Source: Pseudaeromonas sp041911695
GTDB taxonomy: Bacteria; Pseudomonadota; Gammaproteobacteria; Enterobacterales; Aeromonadaceae
Direction: 5' to 3'
Assembly (NCBI GenBank): GCA_041911695.1
Contig: JAYROM010000170.1
Coordinates: forward strand, 1-15,241
DNA: 15,241 bases
Part shown: positions 7,262-15,103 of the stretch, in pieces
Numbering within the stretch: position 1 is the first letter of the stretch
How the letters are laid out: each line of letters starts with the position of its first letter
Translations under genes and position numbers: made by a program
The notes under the pieces: generated by a model
What the model saw: the letters and a program-made list of their open reading frames with translations, nothing else
Told to the model about the DNA's origin: nothing
The model's database searches: none

Positions 7262-8869
7262 TTAATTCATCTCTTTCTGGATCTGGGCAAACGACTTCGG
7301 CCAGGGACGGCCCGCCTGCAAAGCGGCAGGCAAGGCGCTGACCGCAGCCTTGGCCTGAGCGGAGGAGGCATAATCCCCCTGCACCAGCACAAACCAGGGC
7401 TTACCATCATGCGCAGTCTGATAGATCCAGTACCGGCTTGATGGTGAATGCTTCAGCGCATAAGACAATACGGCCGCCCGCTCGCTGCTGGCAGTCAACT
7501 GCAGGGCATAGCGTTGCCCAGCCTTGGACTTCAGCTCAGCCGGTTGCCCCTGACTACCCGCCGTGCTCACCGGTGCCGGTTGAATGACCGGCTTGGCGGC
7601 CGGCTTGGTCTTGGTCTCTGGCTTGGCTGGCAGCTTGGCTTGCGGTTTGTGCTTGGGCGCTTCGGTTTTAACCGCCTCGTGCTTGGATGCCTGGCTCTGA
7701 TTGTTGGTCACCGCAGACACCGGCGCCGCCACTTGCGGTGTATTGGCACCGGTCATTTCAGCTGCCACAGGTGCCAACTGGGAGACCGAGGTCACCGCGC
7801 CGGAGACGGCCGGTACCTCGCTATCCGGCTGTGCCGTGGCGACAGCCGCACTGCCCCCCTGCTGCGAAGTCATGATGTCCCGCACCACCTGGTCGGCGAT
7901 CACCACGCGACGCTTACCCTGATCCCCGGACGCGGCGGCGTCACCAGCGCCAGACACATCATGTGGTAAGGTGCCGGTATCAGCAGTTGCTGGTGAGGCA
8001 GAAGAAGCAGTTGGCGCCGGCGCCACCACGGTCCCCGTCGCGTCGGCCGCCGAGGCAGCTGGCGGGTTGGTGGTGGAGGCTCCGCCCTTGAACAACGGTG
8101 GCAGTACCCAGCTCAACAGGATGACCACCGCTGCGGCCACACCGATCGACGCCAACATCTTGTTACTCAACCAATCATTACTCTTGAGCATGCTTTTTCT
8201 GGTCATAATGTCCTCCGCCAGTGCCACGACCCGCCCGGGATTGCCTGCACAGTGACGCAGGCGCTCCGCCAGGGCTGCCGGATTGGGCATCAGAGCGTAA
8301 TAATTTCCACGACGCAGACAAAACTCCAGCAAGCTGGTCTGTTCCGCCGTCGATAAAGGCTCCACATCCAGTTCAACCGGGGGCAAAGGATGCCCCGCCA
8401 GGGTACGGCAACCGGCCGCCACCCATTCCGGTGTGGCACAGAGTAACACAGACAGACGATGCGGTGCGGGCAGCGCCTCGTTAATGCAATACAATTCCCA
8501 CAGTTCTTGCAACCAACCTTCTGGCGCCAGATCTGCGTCATCGACCACGATCAGCAACCGGCTCTGTTCGCTGAGCAAGCGCAGCACACTATCCACCAAG
8601 GGATCATCGGGATCAAAGATAGCGCCCGGTAACAGTGCAGAGATCAGTTGCTCGCGCAGTCGGGACAAAGACAGTCCCGCCTGGCAATTTACGACGACAC
8701 AACGGCCAGCCGGACTGGCCGCCGCCAGCCACTGCTGGCAAAGCGTGGTGCGACCGCTACCCTGCTCTCCAGCGAGCAGGGCAAACGGTGCCGAAAGTTC
8801 GAACAGGTTTTGCAGTCGGGAGACCAGCTGTTGCTGGCTCTCCAGTAACGGCAGGTCCTGTGCGCTCAC
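7262..8869 (-). CDS. damX: DamX cell-division protein: AAA-like domain, membrane segment, SPOR domain
   Basis: This 535-residue bitopic inner-membrane protein should localise to the division septum by binding denuded peptidoglycan. Residues about 1-225 form an ExeA/GspA-type ATPase-like domain with P-loop GEQGSGRTT (34-42) and Walker B LLIVVDDAD (105-113). One TM segment is at about 238-258. A long Ala/Pro/Thr- and Lys-rich periplasmic linker follows (about 262-450), then a SPOR domain (about 451-535). The SPOR end closely resembles E. coli DamX (GKPWFVLVQGDYAS against GQPWYVLVSGVYAS). E. coli DamX lacks the ATPase-like domain; Vibrio/Aeromonas-type versions have it. The usual Walker A lysine is arginine (R40), so ATP hydrolysis is doubtful. 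The start is GTG (8867-8869), which overlaps the aroB stop as GTGA; no nearby ATG fits. It lies between aroB and dam as in other gammaproteobacteria. Confidence 0.95.
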   Translation of the reverse strand: MSAQDLPLLESQQQLVSRLQNLFELSAPFALLAGEQGSGRTTLCQQWLAAASPAGRCVVVNCQAGLSLSRLREQLISALLPGAIFDPDDPLVDSVLRLLSEQSRLLIVVDDADLAPEGWLQELWELYCINEALPAPHRLSVLLCATPEWVAAGCRTLAGHPLPPVELDVEPLSTAEQTSLLEFCLRRGNYYALMPNPAALAERLRHCAGNPGRVVALAEDIMTRKSMLKSNDWLSNKMLASIGVAAAVVILLSWVLPPLFKGGASTTNPPAASAADATGTVVAPAPTASSASPATADTGTLPHDVSGAGDAAASGDQGKRRVVIADQVVRDIMTSQQGGSAAVATAQPDSEVPAVSGAVTSVSQLAPVAAEMTGANTPQVAAPVSAVTNNQSQASKHEAVKTEAPKHKPQAKLPAKPETKTKPAAKPVIQPAPVSTAGSQGQPAELKSKAGQRYALQLTASSERAAVLSYALKHSPSSRYWIYQTAHDGKPWFVLVQGDYASSAQAKAAVSALPAALQAGRPWPKSFAQIQKEMN

Positions 8870-9948
8870 GCCGCACCACCACCAATGATGACCTGGTTCA
8901 GGATATCAATCGAGGTATCCGCTACCACCTCGGCATCGCCAATACCTAATGGCAACACCAAGCGCAAACGGCCCTCTTTGACCTTCTTATCGCGCAACAT
9001 ATGGCGCATAAAGGCATCAAAGCCCATGTCTTCTGGCACGCGCACCGGCAAATTGGCCTGTCGCAACAAAGTAATGATGCGTTGTACCGCCTCACCATTC
9101 ATGCGCCCGGTCAACTGCGCGGTTTGCGCAGCCAACACCATCCCTGCCGCCACCGCTTCTCCGTGCAACCAGACGCCATACCCCTGCTCAGCCTCGATGG
9201 CATGACCAAAGGTGTGACCAAGGTTCAACAAGGCTCGCAGACCGGTTTCCGTCTCATCCTGCGCCACCACGTCGGCCTTGATAGCACAACAACAAGCAAT
9301 CGCCCGGCTGATCACGGCAGTGTCCAGCGTCAGCAACGCCGAGATATTACGCTCCAGCCAATGGAAAAAGTCCGCATCACGGATGATGCCGTACTTGATC
9401 ACCTCGGCCAGACCGGCGGATAACTCGCGAGCAGGCAAGGTTGTCAGACAATGGGTGTCAATCACCACAGCTTTGGGCTGATGAAAAGCCCCAATCATAT
9501 TCTTGCCCAGCGGATGGTTGACGCCCGTCTTGCCCCCCACCGACGAGTCCACTTGCGATAACAAGGTGGTCGGGATCTGGATAAACGCCACGCCACGCTG
9601 GTAACTGGCCGCAGCAAAGCCGGTCAAATCGCCAATTACCCCACCACCCAGTGCAATCAGCGTGGTGTCGCGGCCATGACCTTTTTCCAGCAATGCGGTC
9701 ATGATCAGGTTAAAACTGTCGAGTGTCTTGAACTGCTCGCCGTCCGGCAAAATGCAGACATCCTGCTGCCAGGGCTGCAGGGTCTCCTGCAATCGCGCCA
9801 GATAGAGCGGTGCAATGGTTTCATTGGTGACAATCATCACCCGGCGACCCGAAATCGCCTCTGCAAACAGTTCCCGATGGCCTAACACCCCATCCCCGAT
9901 GGTAATCGGGTAGCTGCGCTCGGCCAGCGCGACATTTAACCTTTCCAT
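8866..9948 (-). CDS. aroB: 3-dehydroquinate synthase
   Basis: This 360-residue cytoplasmic enzyme makes 3-dehydroquinate from DAHP, the second step of the shikimate pathway, using NAD and a divalent metal. The NAD-binding glycine motif is at 101-107 (GGGVIGD), the substrate and NAD segment PTTLLSQVDSSVGGKTGVN covers 127-144, and the metal ligands E182, H245 and H262 are present in LAEVIKYG, NLGHTFGHA and WLHGEA. The length matches the family (E. coli 362). It begins 18 bp after aroK with a GAGG ribosome site, so the two are an operon. Its TGA overlaps the damX GTG, which couples damX translation to it. Confidence 0.98.
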   Translation of the reverse strand: MERLNVALAERSYPITIGDGVLGHRELFAEAISGRRVMIVTNETIAPLYLARLQETLQPWQQDVCILPDGEQFKTLDSFNLIMTALLEKGHGRDTTLIALGGGVIGDLTGFAAASYQRGVAFIQIPTTLLSQVDSSVGGKTGVNHPLGKNMIGAFHQPKAVVIDTHCLTTLPARELSAGLAEVIKYGIIRDADFFHWLERNISALLTLDTAVISRAIACCCAIKADVVAQDETETGLRALLNLGHTFGHAIEAEQGYGVWLHGEAVAAGMVLAAQTAQLTGRMNGEAVQRIITLLRQANLPVRVPEDMGFDAFMRHMLRDKKVKEGRLRLVLPLGIGDAEVVADTSIDILNQVIIGGGAA

Positions 9949-9966
9949 GGCAGCCTCGCTCGGTAA

Positions 9967-10485
9967 TTACAAGCCCAATAACTGGACGATCTGGTTCGCC
10001 ACCAACTTGGCACTCTGTTCATCAGTACGTACCACATAATCGGCAATCTCACGATACAGTGGTTCACGTTCATCAGCCAGACGGGTCAGCACATCGCGCG
10101 GATCTTCCGGCGTCTGCAACAAGGGGCGACGCTTGTCACGCTGTGTGCGGGCCAACTGCTTTTCAATCGGCGTCTCCAGATAGACGACAAGGCCGCGAGC
10201 AGACAGGCGGTTGCGCGTCTGGGCACTCTTGATCGCACCACCACCGGTAGCCAGAACGATACCCTGTAGTTCAGTCAGATCACCGATGACCTGTTCTTCA
10301 CGCTTACGGAAGCCCTCTTCGCCTTCCACATCGAAAACCCAGCTGATGTCGGCACCAGTACGGCGTTCAATTTCTGTATCGGAGTCGAAAAACTCCATAT
10401 GCAGTTGTTCGGAGAGATACTTGCCAATGGTGCTTTTGCCGGCCCCCATGGGCCCAACGAGGAAGATGTTGCGTTTTTCAGCCAT
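9967..10485 (-). CDS. aroK: Shikimate kinase I
   Basis: This 172-residue enzyme phosphorylates shikimate at O-3 with ATP. The Walker A loop GPMGAGKST is at residues 11-19. Shikimate-binding residues D34 and D36 (DSD), R60 in GFRKRE and the glycine triplet 81-83 in LATGGGAI are present, as is the lid region with DKRRPLL. The length equals E. coli AroK (173) to within one residue. The ATG at 10483-10485 gives the family N-terminus MAEKRNIFLVGPMG; an upstream in-frame start at 10521 would add 12 residues unlike the family. The Shine-Dalgarno before this ATG is weak. A candidate promoter sits about 85 bp upstream. It heads aroK-aroB-damX(-dam). Confidence 0.97.
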   Translation of the reverse strand: MAEKRNIFLVGPMGAGKSTIGKYLSEQLHMEFFDSDTEIERRTGADISWVFDVEGEEGFRKREEQVIGDLTELQGIVLATGGGAIKSAQTRNRLSARGLVVYLETPIEKQLARTQRDKRRPLLQTPEDPRDVLTRLADEREPLYREIADYVVRTDEQSAKLVANQIVQLLGL

Positions 10486-10514
10486 TTTATTCGTCAGAAG
10501 TAATAACAAACCTG

Positions 10515-10530
10515 CCCGCAATATGGCGGG
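10515..10530. repeat. Small hairpin in the aroK leader
   Basis: CCCGC (10515-10519) and GCGGG (10526-10530) form a 5-bp stem with a 6-base loop, within the predicted 5' untranslated region of aroK, about 30 bases before the start. It is short and may have no function. Confidence 0.3.
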
Positions 10531-10569
10531 TACCTGATAATGATCCCTGGATTTGAAACTGGACGGGGA

Positions 10570-10598
10570 ATTATGCTGCAGGGCGCCCCTAAGCGCAA
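10570..10598 (-). promoter_or_regulatory. Candidate sigma-70 promoter for aroK-aroB-damX
   Basis: On the minus strand TTGCGC (10593-10598) and CATAAT (10570-10575) are separated by exactly 17 bp. The -10 matches consensus at five of six positions and the -35 at three. The spacer contains a 10-bp palindrome AGGGCGCCCT (10580-10589), a possible operator. Transcription would start near 10563, giving a leader of about 78 bases before aroK. The promoter lies between the pilQ terminator and aroK, where one is expected. Confidence 0.5.
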
Positions 10599-10807
10599 CC
10601 TTGGCACCTACCTCCCCGGTTGAGCCCCATCCCTGTACGGGTCAACATCCAGAGCTCAGCGTGCCTGTGGCCGGCACATAGACGAACGTCGTTCATACGT
10701 GCCCCCTAGCCCCGCAACAGAGGTTGTTGTCGTCGGTCCCATCACGCTAGGACCCGCAGGTCCAAATACTCGAGCACTCGGAACGCCGAACAGCAAAACC
10801 TCCGTAG
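10599..10807. other. Non-coding stretch between pilQ terminator and aroK promoter, with several inverted repeats
   Basis: I see no credible gene in this stretch. It holds several short inverted repeats: GTTGA/TCAAC with an inner GGG/CCC (10619-10646), GTGCC/GGCAC (10661-10677), GGCAC/GTGCC enclosing GAAC-GTC-GTTC (10673-10703), and GGACC-CGCA-GGTCC (10750-10763). The second and third share the GGCAC arm at 10673-10677 and are therefore mutually exclusive. None is followed by a U-tract. The stretch may hold regulator sites or an unrecognised small RNA, but nothing seen proves either. Confidence 0.35.
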
Positions 10808-10808
10808 C

Positions 10809-10842
10809 TAAAAATAGCAGACCCCGAACCAAGTCGGGGTCT
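10809..10842 (-). terminator. Rho-independent terminator of the pil operon
   Basis: AGACCCCGA and TCGGGGTCT (10834-10842 and 10819-10827 read on the minus strand) make a perfect 9-bp GC-rich stem with a 6-base loop, followed by GCTATTTTTAG. It begins 19 bp past the pilQ stop and is the end of the pilN-Q transcript. Confidence 0.88.
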
Positions 10843-10860
10843 GTCTTCACGCAGTCGGTA

Positions 10861-13011
10861 TTACAGGTTTTCGGTGACGATCTTCGGGGTGACAAAGATC
10901 AGCAACTCACGCTTGCTGTTCTTGGTAGAGGTGTTGCGGAACAACACGCCCAGCCCCGGAATATCGCCGAGAACCGGCACCTTGGTCACATCTTTCTTGA
11001 TGGTTTGCTGGTAGATCCCCCCCAACACCAGGGTCTCACCATTGTCGACCAGCACCTGAGTACTGATCTGCTGGGTGTTGATGGCGGTACCGGTACCCGT
11101 CCCGGTCTGGACTTCCTGACCGAGGGTATCCTGCGTCACCATCAGGTCGAGAATCACGCGGTTGTCCGGGGTAATATGTGGCGTGACCTTGAGACTCAGC
11201 ACCGCCTTTTTCCATTCCACCGTACTGGCACCACTCGACGACGACGAGTTGCTCGGGAACTCGGTCCCCTGCTCGATAATCGCCTCTTTCTGGTTGGCCG
11301 TGGTGACACGCGGGCTGGCAATCACCTCAGCCTTGTTTTCGGTCTCCAGTGCGCTCAACTCCAGATCCAGCAAGGTGCCATCCGCCAACTTGGCCACTTG
11401 GAAGGCAATGCTGCCTGCCGCGCCCGTTACTGGCAAATTGACATTCAGACGATCTGACACATCGGGCGTAGTCCCACTGGCAGCCGCATCATTCCCCTCA
11501 ATGGTCCCGGAGATAGAGCCATTGTTCTTCGCTTTGGTGACGCCCCAGCGCACGCCGAGTTGTTCATCGACGCCATCGTCGATGGTGACCATTCGCGCCT
11601 CAATCGCTACCTGTTTGACTGGGACATCCAGCACCTGCAGCATCTTGCGAACATGGTCGATGACATCCGAAGTGTCCTTGACCAACAAGGTATTGGTGCG
11701 ATCATCAACGCTGACCGCGCCTCGCGCCGACAGCAGACGGGTCTTATCCTTGGACAGCAGATCGGCAATTTCACCCGCCTTGGCATAGTTGATCTGGATA
11801 TACTCCGTCATCAACGGCGCCAGCTCGGCTACTTGATTCTTGTTCTCCAGAGTCTGCTTTTCCCGCTCGGCAATCTCCTTGGCCGGCGCAACCAGCAGGA
11901 TATTGCCCTCAAGACGCTTGTCCAACCCCTTGACCTTGAGCACCGTATCCAGAGCCTGCTCCCAAGGTACCCCGTCCAGACGCAGGGTGATGTTGCCCGC
12001 CACTGAGTCAGTGGTCACCAGGTTGAAACCATTAAAATCTGCGATCAATTGCAGAACAGTACGTACCGGCACGTCCTGGAAGTTGAGTGAAATCGGCTTG
12101 CCCTGATAACGCTTGGCCGCCACGGTATCGACCGCCTGACTCTTGCCTGCCGCCGGGGCTGCAGCACGGTGTGGTGCGACCTCCAGCATGAACAGATTTT
12201 GTGACTGGTCATAGCGATAATCAAAACCGCCGGATACTGACAGGTCCATGACCACGGTCTTGTCCTGACGGGAGATATCCACCTTGTTGACCGGGGTAGC
12301 AAAGTCGGTCACATCCATCAGCGCTATCAGATCGTCTGGCACATCGGTAGCATGGAACTTGGCCACCACATGGTTCCCACGAGTGGTGATATCCACTGCG
12401 GCAGCTGAGTTGTCCAGCCCGACCATCAGTTGCCCCTGGCCATCTTTACCGCGGCGGAAATCCAGGCTCTTGATACGGTTGATATTACCGGTAGGGACCT
12501 CTGACGACACCAGCTTGCTGGTCAGCGCGCCGCTGACCTTGCTGCCCTGTGCAGCGGCCGGTTGCACCGCCTTGGCCGGCAACAACGCCGTGGTACTGGT
12601 GCTGGTTGTCGAACTGGCGGTGTTCTGGCCCAGGGTGACCAGCAGGGAGTTACCACGCTGACTGATCTGGTAAGGCATCAACTGGTTCAGGGCTACCGCC
12701 ACATCCAAATTAGCGCCAGCTGGCGCCACGCTGACCTGCTGTACCCCTTGTCGCTCAACAGGCATGGGGTTATTGAGCAGTGCGGACTCTGCATCATTAA
12801 TCTGCAGAACCAGTTGATTGGGCTGGTATTTCAAGCGGTCTGCAAACGACTTGACCGGTTGATCAAATTGCAACTCCAGCTCCAGTTGACCGGCCAACAA
12901 GGGATTGACCTTAATCTGTTGAAGTTTGGTGGCCGCGTCCGCGGACATCGAAAGGCCTACCAATACCGCCAGCAGGGCGCAATGACCGATCCGTGATTTA
13001 TCTTTATTCAT
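10861..13011 (-). CDS. pilQ: Type IV pilus secretin PilQ
   Basis: This 716-residue protein forms the outer-membrane secretin ring through which the type IV pilus passes. A Sec signal peptide ends near residue 26 (SADA-AT). Two AMIN peptidoglycan-binding domains lie at about 30-130 and 175-280, followed by a secretin/TonB short N-terminal domain at about 310-360 (ISLNFQDVPVRTVLQLIAD), an N1/KH-like domain at about 400-465 and the secretin core at about 500-710. The core ends with the signature VPVLGDIPGLGVLF and then RELLIFVTPKI. A Ser-rich stretch in the core (NSSSSSG) lies in the gate region. It starts 21 bp after pilP with a GGCGGA-like ribosome site and is last in the operon before a terminator. 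Aeromonas names the homologue TapQ. The gene is intact, but the operon's first gene is broken by IS30. Confidence 0.97.
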   Translation of the reverse strand: MNKDKSRIGHCALLAVLVGLSMSADAATKLQQIKVNPLLAGQLELELQFDQPVKSFADRLKYQPNQLVLQINDAESALLNNPMPVERQGVQQVSVAPAGANLDVAVALNQLMPYQISQRGNSLLVTLGQNTASSTTSTSTTALLPAKAVQPAAAQGSKVSGALTSKLVSSEVPTGNINRIKSLDFRRGKDGQGQLMVGLDNSAAAVDITTRGNHVVAKFHATDVPDDLIALMDVTDFATPVNKVDISRQDKTVVMDLSVSGGFDYRYDQSQNLFMLEVAPHRAAAPAAGKSQAVDTVAAKRYQGKPISLNFQDVPVRTVLQLIADFNGFNLVTTDSVAGNITLRLDGVPWEQALDTVLKVKGLDKRLEGNILLVAPAKEIAEREKQTLENKNQVAELAPLMTEYIQINYAKAGEIADLLSKDKTRLLSARGAVSVDDRTNTLLVKDTSDVIDHVRKMLQVLDVPVKQVAIEARMVTIDDGVDEQLGVRWGVTKAKNNGSISGTIEGNDAAASGTTPDVSDRLNVNLPVTGAAGSIAFQVAKLADGTLLDLELSALETENKAEVIASPRVTTANQKEAIIEQGTEFPSNSSSSSGASTVEWKKAVLSLKVTPHITPDNRVILDLMVTQDTLGQEVQTGTGTGTAINTQQISTQVLVDNGETLVLGGIYQQTIKKDVTKVPVLGDIPGLGVLFRNTSTKNSKRELLIFVTPKIVTENL

Positions 13012-13032
13012 ATATCCATTCCGCCTGAGGTC

Positions 13033-13548
13033 TTAATCTGCCACAACAAGATTCAGCTTGGTTTCACGCTTGGTCCAGCACCCCTTGCCATCCGGTACTG
13101 TCTCCTCCACATCAAGGCCATCCGGACGAATCCGAACAATACGGCCATGATTCAGACCAAGGTACTGCCCCTCCGCTACCCGATATACCTCACCTTCAGC
13201 CGCAACCAGCGCCCACAGGTGACCACCAATACCCATCGTGCCGCGCATGGAGAGGTTATCCAGCGAAAACCGCTCAAGGGGCTGTTTTTCCCGCACTTCG
13301 GGCTGTAAGCAATCTTTCTTGGTTTCCTGCACACTCGCCGCCAGTTCAGGGACCGGCTTCACAAAGGGCGTGCGATCAGCCTGCGGCTGATAGTGCATCG
13401 CCTCAAACCGGCGAACGGTTGGCAAGGGTTCAATCGGCAAGGGCGGTCTCGCCTTTACCTGGGTGATGTAATCCTGCAGGTCGTCGCTACCCGAACAGGC
13501 CGCGAGCAGGCCACAGGAGAGCATGATGAGCAAGAGTCGTTGCATCAT
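13033..13548 (-). CDS. pilP: Type IV pilus lipoprotein PilP
   Basis: This 171-residue lipoprotein connects the inner-membrane PilN-PilO dimer to the PilQ secretin. The signal peptide ends in a lipobox LAAC with the lipidated cysteine at residue 18. A flexible Pro-rich region follows, then the conserved beta domain from about residue 80, with the family pattern SLDNLSMRGTMG, WALVAAEGEVYRV and QYLGLNHGRI. The ATG at 13546-13548 overlaps the pilO stop as ATGA, and GGAGG upstream is a strong ribosome site inside pilO; a second ATG follows immediately. The gene is intact. Confidence 0.95.
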   Translation of the reverse strand: MMQRLLLIMLSCGLLAACSGSDDLQDYITQVKARPPLPIEPLPTVRRFEAMHYQPQADRTPFVKPVPELAASVQETKKDCLQPEVREKQPLERFSLDNLSMRGTMGIGGHLWALVAAEGEVYRVAEGQYLGLNHGRIVRIRPDGLDVEETVPDGKGCWTKRETKLNLVVAD

Positions 13549-14159
13549 TTGCCTCCTTTGGCGTTATTGGCCGGCGTCACAGGCTTCTCATTGTAACGGT
13601 AGGTCTTGGCCAGCATGCTCATCGCCAACTGATCATTCTTTTCATCGCGCACAATGGTGAAACTATCCAAAATCACGATACGCGGCAGCGCGGCAATGTC
13701 TGCTGCAAACTTGCCCAACTGGCTGTAGTTCCCCGTTACCTCGATTTTCATCGGCAGTTCGGTAGAGAACTCATGAGTGACTTCGGGCTCCCAATTGATG
13801 CGCTGCAACTTGAGGCCGTTATCCATGGCGATAAAACTGATGTCATCCAGCAAGCCTGCAACCTCATTTTTATCAGGCAGTTGTCTTAACTGCGCCTGCA
13901 GCAGGCCTTGCAGTTCCACCATCTGTTTCTGATAGGCTTCAAGATTACTGGCCAGCGCGGCCTTCATCTCATATTGGGTTTTCAGCTCATTTTCCTTGGT
14001 GCGAATCTGTTCGAGTGCCGAAACAGAATCAGCGATCAGGTAAAAATAACCGCCGGCCCCAATGGCGATAGCCAGTACGGCCATCAACACAATCTTGGCC
14101 GGTGCCGGCCAACTGCCAATGTTCTCAAAGTCGAGTTCATTCAATTCTTGCAGGTTCAT
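13545..14159 (-). CDS. pilO: Type IV pilus inner-membrane protein PilO
   Basis: This 204-residue bitopic inner-membrane protein pairs with PilN in the alignment subcomplex. A short cytoplasmic N-terminus carries LNELDFENIG, followed by one TM helix at about 23-42. A periplasmic coiled coil at about 43-95, rich in Glu, Gln and Leu, precedes the ferredoxin-like domain at about 100-190, with a NYSQLGKFAADIAALPRIV-type helix. The start overlaps the pilN stop as ATGA. Length and layout are typical of the family. Confidence 0.95.
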   Translation of the reverse strand: MNLQELNELDFENIGSWPAPAKIVLMAVLAIAIGAGGYFYLIADSVSALEQIRTKENELKTQYEMKAALASNLEAYQKQMVELQGLLQAQLRQLPDKNEVAGLLDDISFIAMDNGLKLQRINWEPEVTHEFSTELPMKIEVTGNYSQLGKFAADIAALPRIVILDSFTIVRDEKNDQLAMSMLAKTYRYNEKPVTPANNAKGGK

Positions 14160-14758
14160 TTCTTCTGTGCCCCCTGCCCTTGAACTTTAGGATCACCGGC
14201 GTTGTCTTTTTGTATGACTCTAAACATCAAAGAAAACTCGCTAAGGGCCAAATTGGATGCCCGTTCGGAGTTTGCGGTCGCATAAATGGAGCTGATGGAG
14301 GTTTGCCCTAACCACTGACTGCGATCAATCAAGCGCATCATGGTGGCCACACGGCTATGCGCTTCCGTCTTCCCGACCACGCTGACCAGACCGTTGGTGA
14401 ACGACAGAGAGTCCAGATAGATGCCAGACACCACCAACTCCGGCAGGTCATTAAACAGGTGTACCGCTTGGTTACGGCTCTGCTGCAGTTGATCGATCAG
14501 ACGCATACGGTCAATCAACTCCTTGCGCCGCTGTTTGAGCTTGTTGATTTCACCAATCCGGGCGTCGAGAACCACAATTTCACTCTGCAGATATTGATTG
14601 CGCGCCTCCTGACGGGATATCGCTTGCTGGTAAAGAAAATTCACCACCAACACCAAACCGGCACTCACCAGAAAAACGCCACCCAGCATGCCCAAAAACA
14701 TCTTCTTCTGACGCTGTTTGGCAACTTCACGCCAAGGCAGCAGATTTATATTTGACAT
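14156..14758 (-). CDS. pilN: Type IV pilus inner-membrane protein PilN
   Basis: This 200-residue bitopic protein begins with the conserved cytoplasmic motif INLLPWRE (residues 4-11), which docks in a groove of PilM. A TM helix follows at about 22-44, then a coiled coil (about 45-95) and a periplasmic ferredoxin-like domain (about 105-185) with VSGIYLDSLSF. The ATG at 14756-14758 lies 13 bp inside the end of pilM, and a GGAG ribosome site is 9 bases upstream. Its partner PilM is disrupted, so the docking motif may have no target unless another copy exists. Confidence 0.96.
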   Translation of the reverse strand: MSNINLLPWREVAKQRQKKMFLGMLGGVFLVSAGLVLVVNFLYQQAISRQEARNQYLQSEIVVLDARIGEINKLKQRRKELIDRMRLIDQLQQSRNQAVHLFNDLPELVVSGIYLDSLSFTNGLVSVVGKTEAHSRVATMMRLIDRSQWLGQTSISSIYATANSERASNLALSEFSLMFRVIQKDNAGDPKVQGQGAQKK

Positions 14759-15102
14759 GGTACGAAGCTCCGTAATGCCAGCCCAAGCGCTGTCATATAT
14801 TTGGCGCCGTGTGTCACATACTCGCTCCGATGGCGCGGCGTGACATCAAACGGGTCCGGATGTTTGACCTCGATTTGTAATTCCATCGCCAACTGCTCAG
14901 CCAAGCCCGGGATCAGACTGCCCCCGCCGGACAACACCAGCATGTTCACCTCGCGGTAGCTGGACGAACTGCAAAACAACTGGATATTTCGACGCACCTG
15001 CTGCACCAGCAGGGTGATATACGGGGCCAGCACGTCCATATCGGCATCCGCCGGCAAACGGCTCTGCACCTTGGTGCGCTCCGCCTCGTCGTAAGGCAAG
15101 CG
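14746..15102 (-). pseudogene. pilM: C-terminal fragment of type IV pilus ATPase-like PilM, cut by IS30
   Basis: About 119 native codons remain of a gene usually about 350 codons long. The fragment begins RLPYDEAERTKVQ and includes the C-terminal part of the actin-like fold with the nucleotide-binding loop LVLSGGGSLIPGL and the following HPDPFDV. The missing part holds the N-terminal actin-like subdomains and most of the groove for PilN. The frame appears to begin at codons inside the IS30 terminal repeat (TTG at 15109-15111), but this is an accident of the junction. The fragment overlaps pilN by 13 bp, so reading through it could still aid pilN translation. Insertion rather than assembly error is likely because the junction falls at an IS end with a matching transposase. 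Confidence 0.88.
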
Positions 15103-15103
15103 C

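Noticed and set aside
7448..7969. Long plus-strand frames over damX
   Set aside because: They are antisense to the Ala/Pro/Lys-rich linker of DamX, whose GC-rich repeats keep stop codons rare. The DamX SPOR and ATPase-like domains on the other strand settle the coding strand.
10750..10763. GGACC-CGCA-GGTCC as a second pil terminator
   Set aside because: The stem is 5 bp and no U-tract follows on either strand; a strong terminator already lies upstream at 10809-10842.
10656..10895. Minus-strand frame overlapping the pilQ end and terminator
   Set aside because: It begins out of frame inside pilQ, includes the terminator and has no ribosome site or family features.
10699..11457. 252-codon plus-strand frame starting between aroK and pilQ
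   Set aside because: Most of it is antisense to the secretin core of pilQ and it passes through the pil terminator hairpin. Low-complexity composition and no domain.
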